Shown here one piece after another: positions 7,299 through 15,465 of a stretch of DNA of 64,000 nt (positions are counted from its first letter, which is position 1; each line of letters begins with the position of its first letter). Origin of the DNA: Bog-375 sp049698695 (GTDB taxonomy: Bacteria > Acidobacteriota > Terriglobia > Bryobacterales > Bryobacteraceae). Position numbers and translations under genes: made by a program. Where the stretch lies: contig JBAVYH010000062.1 in the NCBI GenBank assembly GCA_049698695.1, forward strand, positions 4,620 through 68,619, written 5' to 3'. The notes under the pieces are model-generated. The model was not told the DNA's origin. It was given only the letters and a program-made list of their open reading frames with translations, and made no database searches.

Positions 7299-8708
7299 AT
7301 GTCCCAGGAGACAGATTTTTCACGCCGCGATCTATTGAAAACTGTTGGCGCAGTCACCGCCGTGGCCGCCGCCATCGAGGGCGCTCCGGCTATCCAAAAA
7401 GTGAAAGCCGCCAACGACCAGGTGCAATACGGCATGATCGGCACGGGCAGCCGGGGCACCTACCTGCTGAAGCACCTCAAGAACATCCCGACCGGCCGCT
7501 GCATGGCTCTGTGCGACATACAGCAGGTCGCGCTCGATCGCGGCGTGCAGACCATCGGCAACAATCCGGCAACCTACAAGGACTACCACGATCTGCTGGA
7601 CCGCAAGGATCTCGACGCCGTCTTCGTCATCACCCCACTCTACGTGCACTATCCGCTGACCCGGGATGCGCTGTTGAGCGGCCGGCACGTGTTCTGCGAA
7701 AAGTGCCTGGTGTTCAAGCTGGATGAGGTGCACGAACTGCGGGCTCTTTCGGAGTCGCGACCGAAGCAGGTTATGCAGACCGGTCTGCAGCGGCGCTACA
7801 GCCAGTTCTACCAGATGGTGAAGGGGATGGTGGACAAGGGTGTGCTGGGCAACGTACACCACATACATGCGCAGTGGCACCGCAACATGATCAACAAGCC
7901 GAGCAGGCTGTGGACGATGAAGCCGGGCGGGCCTTCCAACCCGGACAACTGGCGCTTGTACCGGCAGTTCTCCGGCGGGCTGACGGCCGAGCTGACTTCG
8001 CACCAGGTGGATATCGCCGATTGGATGTTCGGCTCGGAGCCCGAATTCGTGATGGGCCTGGGCAGCCTGGACATGCTGAAGGACGGCCGCGACGTATACG
8101 ACAACATCCAGTTGATTTACCGCTATCCCAACGGGCAGAAGCTGACTTACTCCTCCATCAGCACCAACCAGTTTCTGCCTTACTTCGACGGTACGCGGCC
8201 GGAGATGGGCGAGATCATCATGGGCACCGACGGCACGATTGAGATCACCGTGGGCGACGACGTGCACATGCCGGTGGCCTGGTGGTATCGCGAGCCGCCC
8301 AAGACTTCGACAGTCGAGAAGGCCAACGCCAAGCAGCAGCCCTTCGTGGCCGGCGCCACCATGGTTGCATCGGGCGGCGCCAACGGCCCGATTCCGCTGA
8401 TGACCGGCGACCTGACTTTCGACGGCAAGGAGAGCTTTCTCGAACGCGAAGTCAAGTATGCCCGCCGCTGGCTGTACTCGAAAGGCGTTTTGGTTCAGGA
8501 AGAATCGCGCAACCCGGTGGACGTGGAGCTGGAGAGCTTCTTCCAGAATTGCCGCGACGGCGGCCGACCGAGGGCAAATCTGGAAGTCGGCCTGGCAGAC
8601 ACCGCGGCTGTGATCCTATCCAACCAGGCGATGGACGAAGGCCGCAAGGTCTACTTCAGCGAGATGGACAAAATGGGCGTCGCCCCCGACATGCACCGGA
8701 CCTCGTAG
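7299..8708 (+). CDS. Gfo/Idh/MocA-family oxidoreductase with TAT signal
   Basis: This is an NAD(P)-dependent sugar or cyclitol oxidoreductase exported by the twin-arginine route: SRRDLLKTVGAVTAVAAA is a TAT signal. A Rossmann motif follows (QYGMIGTGSRGTYLLKHL), and the usual EKP is replaced by EKCLVFKLDEV. The C-terminal domain contains LTAELTSHQVDIADWMFG, a typical MocA signature. Length (469 residues) fits the secreted subfamily common in acidobacteria and planctomycetes. The ATG at 7299 has AGAGG just upstream. It is monocistronic and divergent from the epimerase. The substrate is unknown. Confidence 0.88.
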   Translation: MSQETDFSRRDLLKTVGAVTAVAAAIEGAPAIQKVKAANDQVQYGMIGTGSRGTYLLKHLKNIPTGRCMALCDIQQVALDRGVQTIGNNPATYKDYHDLLDRKDLDAVFVITPLYVHYPLTRDALLSGRHVFCEKCLVFKLDEVHELRALSESRPKQVMQTGLQRRYSQFYQMVKGMVDKGVLGNVHHIHAQWHRNMINKPSRLWTMKPGGPSNPDNWRLYRQFSGGLTAELTSHQVDIADWMFGSEPEFVMGLGSLDMLKDGRDVYDNIQLIYRYPNGQKLTYSSISTNQFLPYFDGTRPEMGEIIMGTDGTIEITVGDDVHMPVAWWYREPPKTSTVEKANAKQQPFVAGATMVASGGANGPIPLMTGDLTFDGKESFLEREVKYARRWLYSKGVLVQEESRNPVDVELESFFQNCRDGGRPRANLEVGLADTAAVILSNQAMDEGRKVYFSEMDKMGVAPDMHRTS

Positions 8709-8837
8709 GCCGTCGCACAGGAAAACTGGCTTCGCCCGATCTTGAGTTCCAGCGCCACGAGAGTTTCGAGCGGCGGGGAAGCACCGGGTAAATCCACGCC
8801 GACGAACAAAAAAATGTGCCGCGTATTTGCGCGCAAG

Positions 8838-10352
8838 TCAGAGCGAGTTCACCGGTATGAGCACAAAGCGCTCAATCTCGATGTGAGCGCTCTTGTCGAT
8901 TCTGTTGCGGTCGCGGTGGAATAGGATCTCGAATTCATCGAACCGCCGCAACTCGGGCGCCGCGGGAATGGAGAACTCAAGGGTTTCCCGAACGGGCAGG
9001 CTGCCTGGAGACGATCTTACCGGACTGGTGCCGAGGCTTTGCGAAGGCCGTCCCCGCCGACCGGTGTCGATGAGGATCAGCTCCAGGGCAACGGTTCCCG
9101 GATAGTGGTCCGCATTCCAGATAGCGACCTGGATCGTGCGGCAGCACCGCAGGTCGATGGGTTGGTCCAGCCTGTGGTGCGCCTCCATCTCCAGTGGAGC
9201 GTGGTCCGTAGTGCTGAACGCAAGCCACGCTGGGCTTCCTCGTCGAAAGAGCGAGCCGTATGGAGGCCGTGTGTTCGGCGCCCGGAACATCCAGTACTCG
9301 CCCGAAAACGGAATACCCAGCGGGCGCGTGGCGTGGACAGAGAAGCTGGTTCCGGAAAGAATGGGAGCGACCAGCGTGGTCTCGGGCATCACCTCCGGCC
9401 ACAGGATCACGCCGGGAAATTCGTTGTCGCCGACTCTTCCAATATCGCCGGCCGGTTCATAGCGCGGCGCACCCACCGCCGCCGGCCCGCGCGTACCAGA
9501 TGCCTTCCGCAGCGTGCGTGGACCGCGGTCGTAGAGCGACTGCGAGAGCAGGGCGCGCACCGTTACCAGCAACCCGGGGTTCGGCCGGAAACTCAGATCT
9601 TCCGGCCAGTGGTAACTGCGCATGGACCCGCGTGTCAAAGTACCTACGGTCAAGCCGGCAGCCAACAATACCGTGAGGAGGGAGGCGATGGCGGAAACCG
9701 GCAATCCGCGCTGCTTTGGCTGAGGGACCGCTCCGGCAGCCATGCCGAGCGCCGTCAGTAACGCCGCGCTCAAGGCGAAACAGGCGGCGGCCAGCAGAGG
9801 ATAGCGCATCATGCCCGCAACCGTGCCAGCCTCGATAAACAAGGCCAGTGTCAATGCGGGAGCTAGTTGTCTGAAGAGAGCAGGTGCAGGGCCCGCATAA
9901 TCCTGGAACAGGTCATCTACGTTGGGCGCTGGCGGCGGCCGCACCGGTTCGCCTTGTGCGAGCGTCCATTCCGAATAAAGAGCTCGGGTGATGCCGGCTA
10001 CCAAGACGAGCCCGCCAACCATGGCTGCCGGGGAGTACTCGGCCAGCAGGACTGCGGTTGGAGTAAACCATACACCTGCCGCAGCGGTCCGCAGGAGAGT
10101 GCGCACGGTCCGGGCCGTGATCGGCTCGGCAAACAGGAAGTGCACGCCGGCGAACATGCCGGAGCAACAGAACCAAGCCAGCAACGAGAGCCCCGACACC
10201 CATCCAATCGTGATCGGCAGAGGCTCCAGAGACAGTAGCACAGTCCAGACAACGCAGCCGGTGACGTACAGACTTACGATCTGCGCACCCAGCGCAAAGT
10301 AGCTGCGAGAATGGGACGGCCCGGGCTCCGTGCCGAACACAGTCCCAATCAT
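8838..10352 (-). CDS. Polytopic membrane protein of unknown function
   Basis: About 504 residues. The N-terminal two thirds contain several hydrophobic helices (AQIVSLYVTGCVVWTVLLSL, GWVSGLSLLAWFCCSGMFAG, LALFIEAGTVAGMM, AIASLLTVLLAAGLTVG). The C-terminal third is a soluble beta-rich domain facing outside, including GYVLWPEV-like and EYWMFRAPNTRPPYGSLFRR stretches. I know no named family. The start is uncertain: ATG 10352 begins MIGTVFGTEPGP, and the frame stays open to 10457. It lies just downstream of tRNA-Ser on the same strand. Confidence 0.7.
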   Translation of the reverse strand: MIGTVFGTEPGPSHSRSYFALGAQIVSLYVTGCVVWTVLLSLEPLPITIGWVSGLSLLAWFCCSGMFAGVHFLFAEPITARTVRTLLRTAAAGVWFTPTAVLLAEYSPAAMVGGLVLVAGITRALYSEWTLAQGEPVRPPPAPNVDDLFQDYAGPAPALFRQLAPALTLALFIEAGTVAGMMRYPLLAAACFALSAALLTALGMAAGAVPQPKQRGLPVSAIASLLTVLLAAGLTVGTLTRGSMRSYHWPEDLSFRPNPGLLVTVRALLSQSLYDRGPRTLRKASGTRGPAAVGAPRYEPAGDIGRVGDNEFPGVILWPEVMPETTLVAPILSGTSFSVHATRPLGIPFSGEYWMFRAPNTRPPYGSLFRRGSPAWLAFSTTDHAPLEMEAHHRLDQPIDLRCCRTIQVAIWNADHYPGTVALELILIDTGRRGRPSQSLGTSPVRSSPGSLPVRETLEFSIPAAPELRRFDEFEILFHRDRNRIDKSAHIEIERFVLIPVNSL

Positions 10353-10580
10353 CCCACGTTGGACACCGAGATACTGACTGCACGGAAGCTTGAGAATACC
10401 GTGGTTCAATTGAACGGGAGCGAACTGAGGCCAGGCGCAGACGATGCCCTTCCGCAATTGACCGGCGCTTCGGCATCTTCCGGACAGATCGCGTTTGCGC
10501 CAGCCAGTATTACATTCCTGGCTCTGCCGAACGCGAATAATGACAGTTGCCGCTAGTCCGTGTAGCTGGTGATTCTAAAC

Positions 10581-10670
10581 TGGCGGTGAGGGTGGGATTC
10601 GAACCCACGGAACCCGTAAAGGTTCAACGGTTTTCGAGACCGCCCGATTCAACCGCTCTCGCACCTCACC
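10581..10670 (-). tRNA. tRNA-Ser (CGA)
   Basis: The minus strand folds as a class II tRNA of 90 nt including an encoded CCA. The acceptor stem pairs GGTGAGG with CCTCACC, the anticodon arm contains CGGTCTCGAAAACCG with anticodon CGA, there is a long variable arm, and the T arm is GTGGGTTCGAATCCCAC. Length and anticodon loop match bacterial tRNA-Ser(CGA). Confidence 0.96.
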
Positions 10671-10713
10671 GAACCTTCATTCTACTTGATTTCCCAATCG
10701 CTTGCGGGAAGTG

Positions 10714-10946
10714 TCACCAACCGGCTTTCTGCTTCAAAACCGGCACTGTCACCATTTTGGCACCACACCCAGCAATCAACCCAACCGCCCACCTTTTTGC
10801 ATCGCGGTTCGTGTGTGCATAGCGCATCGTCACAGACACCGACGAATGGCCAAGCAGTTCCTTCACCGTCACCAGGTCAGCACCATTTCTGGTTAGCCGC
10901 GAGGCGAAGGTGTGCCGGAAAGTGTGCCATCTGACGTGCCCGCTGG
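10714..10946 (-). pseudogene. Tyrosine recombinase (phage integrase) C-terminal fragment
   Basis: Only the last 77 codons of a tyrosine recombinase remain: HTFRHTFASRLTRNGADLVT (the HxxR box) followed by VKELLGHSSVSVTMRYAH with the catalytic Tyr. The catalytic Arg I, Lys and N-terminal DNA-binding parts are gone. The reading frame is interrupted at the end of the 10947-11642 gene, so the 5' part was lost at that junction. It sits 43 bases from the 5' end of tRNA-Ser, on the side opposite to a classical attachment site. It is the scar of an integrated element and not functional. Confidence 0.8.
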
Positions 10947-11642
10947 CTATGGTCGAAATTTCGGTTTGTTCACGAGCCTCGCTTTTTCGAGCTTGGCTTT
11001 CGCTGCCTCTTCTTCGCTCGCTATCCGGGCAGCATCCCTTTGCGGCGCCTCTTGGTCGTCGAGTCGCTGCGCTTCGAGAATGACGGCTTGGGCCGGCGCC
11101 TCCAGCCTCTTCATGACACCGATCAAGCTGAAACTGGGCCCATACGAGGACCGGACCAGATCGAAACGGTACTGCGCATCTTGCCATCGTGCGAGGACCT
11201 CTTCCTGATTACTGTAGGGGCCCAACGCGGGGTTGGCCAGGGCGGGCAGCTTCGCGGCCATTCCGTAAGTCGCTGAGATTGCTCCGACGATGTCGTCACC
11301 CGTTAAGCCCTCAGTCTCGTACCGGTCGTAGTTGACGGCGATCCGAAACAATTCGCCGTCATAGAAAGTGAAGACCACCTCTTGTACCGATTCCGTTCTG
11401 GGCGATGAGCCGAGCGATTGGGGACGCCACGCAAGTTCCTGGATGAGGGCCGGGCGGCGATCGACAACCTTGATTTGAGAGGGGCTCGCGCCTGTCTGCG
11501 TCGCGACGGTGGCCAGGTCAGTTCCGAGTTGGAAGTCTCGATACTTGGAAAGATCTCCCGCCAATACGACTCCAGACGTCATTCCGAACAGGAGAAGCGA
11601 AGTGAGAACCGATCGCGATGCGGTCCTTACAAACCTAGTCAT
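10947..11642 (-). CDS. Secreted protein of unknown function
   Basis: This 231-residue protein has a signal peptide (SVLTSLLLFGMTSGVVLAGD) and an AGGAGG ribosome site 7 bases before the ATG. The central part (SVQEVVFTFYDGELFRIAVN) is mixed alpha/beta. The C-terminus is a charged Glu/Ala/Lys helix (ARIASEEEAAKAKLEKARLV) that may form a coiled coil and ends in KPKFRP. I do not recognise the family. Its stop codon borders the integrase remnant directly, so this gene may have arrived with, or replaced part of, the lost element. Confidence 0.7.
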   Translation of the reverse strand: MTRFVRTASRSVLTSLLLFGMTSGVVLAGDLSKYRDFQLGTDLATVATQTGASPSQIKVVDRRPALIQELAWRPQSLGSSPRTESVQEVVFTFYDGELFRIAVNYDRYETEGLTGDDIVGAISATYGMAAKLPALANPALGPYSNQEEVLARWQDAQYRFDLVRSSYGPSFSLIGVMKRLEAPAQAVILEAQRLDDQEAPQRDAARIASEEEAAKAKLEKARLVNKPKFRP

Positions 11643-11847
11643 CGGATTTCCTCCTCACATTGCGCCACGCGAGTGACGTGACGAATGGAACGGCGCTCGC
11701 CACTACGACAGCGCGCTGCCGTCGCCTGAAAAGCTGAACTTCTCGTAATTCCTGCAATCCAACTGAAGCAGACATGTCTTAGCTCTCGTTCATCACCCCA
11801 CAAACGTTGATCATGTGATTCCTGCACACAGCCGCTGAATACCCTGC

Positions 11848-11882
11848 TACGGGGGCCTAACAGCAGCCAACAGGCCCCCGTA
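11848..11882. terminator. Hairpin, probable bidirectional terminator
   Basis: TACGGGGGCCT and AGGCCCCCGTA form a perfect 11-bp stem around a 13-base loop, 17 bases beyond the stop of the OmpA gene. There is no T run, so termination efficiency is uncertain. Confidence 0.5.
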
Positions 11883-11898
11883 ACGTGTTCTATTCGAT

Positions 11899-13662
11899 TT
11901 ACCGGGCTGCTGCGATCGGCGTGCCGATCTCCGTGCCAATCACGTCGCCGGAGATCACTATCTCCACCCGGCGATTCAACTGCCGGCCTGCCGCGGTGTC
12001 ATTGGAAGCAACCGGCTGAGTCTTGCCGAAGCCCTTTGAGGTTACCGAACTTGCCAGCATTCCTTGCCGGGTCAGGTAATCCCGCACTGCCCCGCCGCGA
12101 TCTTCGGAAAGCTGCTGATTGTACTCATCGCCGCCGACGCTATCCGTGTAGCCTTCCACAGCCAGTCTTAGACCAGGATGCCCGGAGACGATGCCGGCGA
12201 GCTTGGCCAGTTTCTCGCGCGCCAGAGGCCGCAACGAGTACTTGCCGGTGTCGAAGAGGACATCCGACATGTTCACAATCAAGCCACGCGCCGTATCCCG
12301 GGTCTGAAGAATGGCGTTGAACTGCGCCAGTAGCTGGGCTCGCAGTTCCGCCTTCTCGGCTTCTGCCTGCGTCTTCTCGTTGGCTGCGCGATCCAGTTCC
12401 GCCTGGGTACTCGACCGCTGTGCGTCGTTCTCGCGTTTTAGACGATCGGCTTCGGTCTGCGCCGCAGCCATCTGCGCATCACTTTCCTTCTTCAGCCGGT
12501 CCGCTTCGGTCTGGGCGGCGGCCGTCTTAGCGTCGTTCTCACGTTTCAGGCGATCCGCTTCGGTCTGTGAGGCAGCCAGTTGCGCATCACTATCCGCCTT
12601 CAGCCTGTCGGCTTCATTCTGGGCAGCCATCAGTTTCGCTGTGTTCTCCGCCTTCACGCGGTCCGCTTCGGCCAGTGCGGCAACCTGCGCTGTCTCAGCG
12701 TTCCGTGTTACACGCGCGGCTTCGGCTTGTTCCTCTACGAGTCCGTTTTCGGCGCGAGCTTGGCGGTCTGCCGCAGCCTGGCGTTCATTGGTCAGCCGCT
12801 CTTCATCGATTTTCTTGACCGTGATGATGCGGGCGTCTTCGGCCATTTGAACGGCCTCACGCGCCACCGTGCCAATGGGCTTCCTGCCCGCCTTACCCGT
12901 CAGATAGCCTTCGGCATTCTCCAGGCCCTGGACGGCCTTTTGGAAGGTCTCGGGGGCGTACCTCTCAGCGCCGGTCCAACGTGCGATCTGGACGGCATTG
13001 CGTGCCTCGTAGAGGTCCAACGGCACCTTTGAGTCCAGGCGCATGGGCTTGATCTCGGCTGGGTTGACGTTCAAGGTGTATTGGCCCTTCTGTAAGAGCT
13101 CGTACTTCGCGTCGACCTGTTCGATCGTGCCGGTTGTATCCGGCCTGACGAAATTCTCCATAACCACGACGTCGCTGGGTTGAGTCACCGCGAAATAGGG
13201 CTCCGCAGTTACAATTAAGCCGAACGACTGCAACTCCGTGGTGGCGTCCAACTTGGCCTTATCTCCATCCAAGAGCACCTCGCCAACGTTGGTTGCGCGG
13301 CCTTCGGGGGTGATGGCCCACATCACGTAGGTCAGGTACTCGGGACCGAACCTGGTGGCGGGCTCCAAATTCTCCATGCGCGCGTCGATCCTGATCACGC
13401 CTTGTTTACTCTCCACCTTGGCCGCGCCGCGGGCCTCAGGTAAGAGTGTCGTTCCACGAAAACCGATTTCTGTGGATCCGCTACGGTGGTTGTAGCTAAT
13501 GGCCTTCGTGGTTCGGGCTACCACTGTAACACGATAGATCGGTGTCGAGCCAGCGGCCATCCCGGCCTCGATTTGAGTTGAGTTCTGAACTGGGCTTGGA
13601 GCCTGCGGCACCTGGGCCGCTACGAGTCCGCATACCGTCAGAAACGTACTAATGAGTTTCAT
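11899..13662 (-). CDS. OmpA-family peptidoglycan-binding protein with long coiled-coil repeats
   Basis: This protein anchors the outer envelope to peptidoglycan. A signal peptide (FLTVCGLVAAQV) is followed by an immunoglobulin-like or beta region to about residue 230. A long alpha region contains about six repeats of an Ala/Gln-rich unit around EADRLKRENDA (about residues 330-430). The C-terminal OmpA domain starts at NMSDVLFDTGKYSLRP and has EGYTDSVGGDEYNQQLSEDR plus NRRVEIVISG. The 587 residues are much longer than a simple OmpA domain because of the repeats. A possible sigma-54 promoter lies at 13809-13824 and candidate enhancer motifs at 13938-13976. Confidence 0.9.
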   Translation of the reverse strand: MKLISTFLTVCGLVAAQVPQAPSPVQNSTQIEAGMAAGSTPIYRVTVVARTTKAISYNHRSGSTEIGFRGTTLLPEARGAAKVESKQGVIRIDARMENLEPATRFGPEYLTYVMWAITPEGRATNVGEVLLDGDKAKLDATTELQSFGLIVTAEPYFAVTQPSDVVVMENFVRPDTTGTIEQVDAKYELLQKGQYTLNVNPAEIKPMRLDSKVPLDLYEARNAVQIARWTGAERYAPETFQKAVQGLENAEGYLTGKAGRKPIGTVAREAVQMAEDARIITVKKIDEERLTNERQAAADRQARAENGLVEEQAEAARVTRNAETAQVAALAEADRVKAENTAKLMAAQNEADRLKADSDAQLAASQTEADRLKRENDAKTAAAQTEADRLKKESDAQMAAAQTEADRLKRENDAQRSSTQAELDRAANEKTQAEAEKAELRAQLLAQFNAILQTRDTARGLIVNMSDVLFDTGKYSLRPLAREKLAKLAGIVSGHPGLRLAVEGYTDSVGGDEYNQQLSEDRGGAVRDYLTRQGMLASSVTSKGFGKTQPVASNDTAAGRQLNRRVEIVISGDVIGTEIGTPIAAAR

Positions 13663-13808
13663 CTTGTTGTTATCCTTTTGTCCTTTTCCCGCTCGCCTGG
13701 CGCTCTCGCGCCGAATGCCTGTTCAGGGGAGCCATCAGGGCAGTCTCCGCGTTTGGAGCAGACCTGCCATCGGTCGCAATGTCCTGGTTCTCCGGCCTTT
13801 TGCCGTAG

Positions 13809-13824
13809 TGCACGGTGGGCACCA
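13809..13824 (-). promoter_or_regulatory. Candidate sigma-54 promoter for the OmpA gene
   Basis: The minus strand reads TGGTGCCCACCGTGCA, with correct GG/GC spacing. It is 162 bases upstream of the ATG, farther than its relatives, so support is weaker. Confidence 0.4.
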
Positions 13825-13937
13825 TCCCTAGTTCGGCCGGCCACGGGCAGCGCAGCCGTGCAGGCTAAGGAGTTGTGAGTAGACTGTGGAAGCTATGCGA
13901 AGGCAGAGGCTCCGCAGAAGGGCGAAGGCGTCTACTG

Positions 13938-13976
13938 CAGGTGCAGATCCTGTTGCCAAACGTGCAGATTCTGCTT
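13938..13976 (-). promoter_or_regulatory. Candidate enhancer motifs (two copies)
   Basis: On the minus strand GCAGAATCTGCAC and ACAGGATCTGCACC follow the GCA-N5-TGCAC pattern seen near other putative sigma-54 promoters here. They lie about 115-150 bp upstream of the 13809 element. Confidence 0.4.
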
Positions 13977-14007
13977 CGACATTAGAGTTGATTGCGGTGC
14001 CGCGGCG

Positions 14008-15465
14008 TTATTCCATCGCGGCCAGGACCTGGTCAAGCGGCAGCGTGGCGAACGTTGTGGCGTAGTCAGATATCCCGTAGGGAATGACGAGTTGTCCGCC
14101 ATGCACGAGGCTGCCGCATGAGTAAACCACATTGGGCACATAGCCGTCGCCCTCGTTGATATTCGGCTGGATCAGCGGTTCAGGCAGGCGGCCGATAACC
14201 TTGGTCGCGTCGTGACGATCAAGCAGGAAGGCACCGATGCAGTACTTTCGCATTGGCCCGACGCCATGGCTGATTACGAGCCAGCCGGCTTCGGTTTCGA
14301 TCGGAGAGCCGCAGTTGCCTAACTGGACGAATTCCCACGGGAACTTGGGCTCCAGAATGAGCTGCATGGTATGCCAAAAATGCAGATGGTCGGAGAACAT
14401 CACGTAGATATTCTCCGCGTCCTGCCGGCCAAGCATCGCGTAGAGGCCGTTGACTTTTCGGGGAAAGAGCGCCATGCCTTTGTTCTCGACGGCCGGACCG
14501 TTCAGCGTGATAAATCTGAAACGAAGAAAGTCCGACGTTTCGAGGAATTGGGGCAGGATCAATTTTCCGTCGTATGCGGTATACGTCGCATAGTAAGTTC
14601 GCGTGCCGTCGTCGTTGTGGAAGAGGACAAAGCGAGCATCCTCGATTCCGTTGCTCTGGGAAGGAGTGACTGGGAACAGGACCCGCTCGGACAAACTCGA
14701 CTCCGGTGCGAACTGTACCTCATAATTGGATCGGGCGAGCATCAGGGTTTCTCTCGCTACACCCTTACTCGTTTCCCGCTCTAGCTCCGGGAGCTGTCTT
14801 GTAGTGCGACTGATGCTGGCGCGCAGCTCTTCCAGTGTGAATGCGTCCGGTAAGCCGTTGAGAACCTCGCGGTTGAAATCGCCCATGAGACGGAGTTCCT
14901 GAAGCTTTCGTTCAAACAAGGGCTTCTCAAACGTCGAGTTGGGCACTTGCATCGGTTCGAGGCTGTAGCGGGAGGGCAAGTCCATCGTGATGTTGCTGTT
15001 GGCGTCCAATAATCCGCTGCGAAAAGCAATCGAGGAAACGTGCCCCTCGGCCGTGGCACGTAAACTCAGAATGAAACGCAATGAGCCGGGCGGAATGTCC
15101 GACTGATCCATGTGCGGCACCATGGAGGGGTTGAACAGCGCAGCGGCTTCGAGCGAGTACTCGTGAGTAAAATATCCACCCAGCAACAATTTCCGTTCTT
15201 CGGACAGGCTTTGGCCATCGAGCAGATAGGGGCTAACCTCGTCAAACCTTCGGCGAAGGAATTCGTCGATCTTCAATTGGCGGTCACCGAATTCGGCCCG
15301 AACCTTCTCCAAGAGGGAGTGGACTGCGCTTTCGGGCAGGGCCATAACCCGGGCGGCGATCTTAACAGAGCGCTGGTCACTCATGAGACTAAAAGGACGG
15401 GCCAGCACATGAGTGCGGTCCGGGTCCAGGATGACAGTGCTGCGTTTGACGTCGATTTGCTTCAT
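14008..15465 (-). CDS. GH130-family glycosidase/phosphorylase
   Basis: This is a five-bladed propeller enzyme of the GH130 type, a family that phosphorolyses or hydrolyses beta-mannosides. The catalytic-domain signatures are in the C-terminal half: GIEDARFVLFHNDDGTRTYY, then NCGSPIETEAGWLVISHGVG and YVPNVVYSCGSLVHGGQLVI. The N-terminal 150 residues are an extra helical segment. Length (485 residues) matches the long subgroup usually found beside GT4 enzymes. Its ATG overlaps the TGA stop of the glycosyltransferase in an ATGA junction, so the two are translationally coupled. Substrate and reaction (phosphorolysis or hydrolysis) cannot be decided from sequence alone. Confidence 0.85.
   Translation of the reverse strand: MKQIDVKRSTVILDPDRTHVLARPFSLMSDQRSVKIAARVMALPESAVHSLLEKVRAEFGDRQLKIDEFLRRRFDEVSPYLLDGQSLSEERKLLLGGYFTHEYSLEAAALFNPSMVPHMDQSDIPPGSLRFILSLRATAEGHVSSIAFRSGLLDANSNITMDLPSRYSLEPMQVPNSTFEKPLFERKLQELRLMGDFNREVLNGLPDAFTLEELRASISRTTRQLPELERETSKGVARETLMLARSNYEVQFAPESSLSERVLFPVTPSQSNGIEDARFVLFHNDDGTRTYYATYTAYDGKLILPQFLETSDFLRFRFITLNGPAVENKGMALFPRKVNGLYAMLGRQDAENIYVMFSDHLHFWHTMQLILEPKFPWEFVQLGNCGSPIETEAGWLVISHGVGPMRKYCIGAFLLDRHDATKVIGRLPEPLIQPNINEGDGYVPNVVYSCGSLVHGGQLVIPYGISDYATTFATLPLDQVLAAME

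Larger units (their letters stand above)
13663..14007. other. Intergenic region with candidate regulatory sites
   Basis: No gene seen. It holds the upstream region of the OmpA gene: a TGG-N9-TGC element at 13809 and two near-palindromic TGCAGAT(T/C)CTG elements at 13938-13976. Confidence 0.6.

Noticed and set aside
6233..7726. 497-codon plus-strand frame across the epimerase and oxidoreductase
   Set aside because: Antisense to one clear gene and out of frame with the next; no domain.
10581..11642. An intact genomic island between tRNA-Ser and the OmpA gene
   Set aside because: No second attachment repeat, no other mobile genes, and the integrase is only a C-terminal fragment.
13938..13957. 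Sigma-54 promoter in TGGCAACAGGATCTGCA (minus)
   Set aside because: GG and GC are one base too far apart for a -24/-12 promoter. Kept only as a possible enhancer motif.
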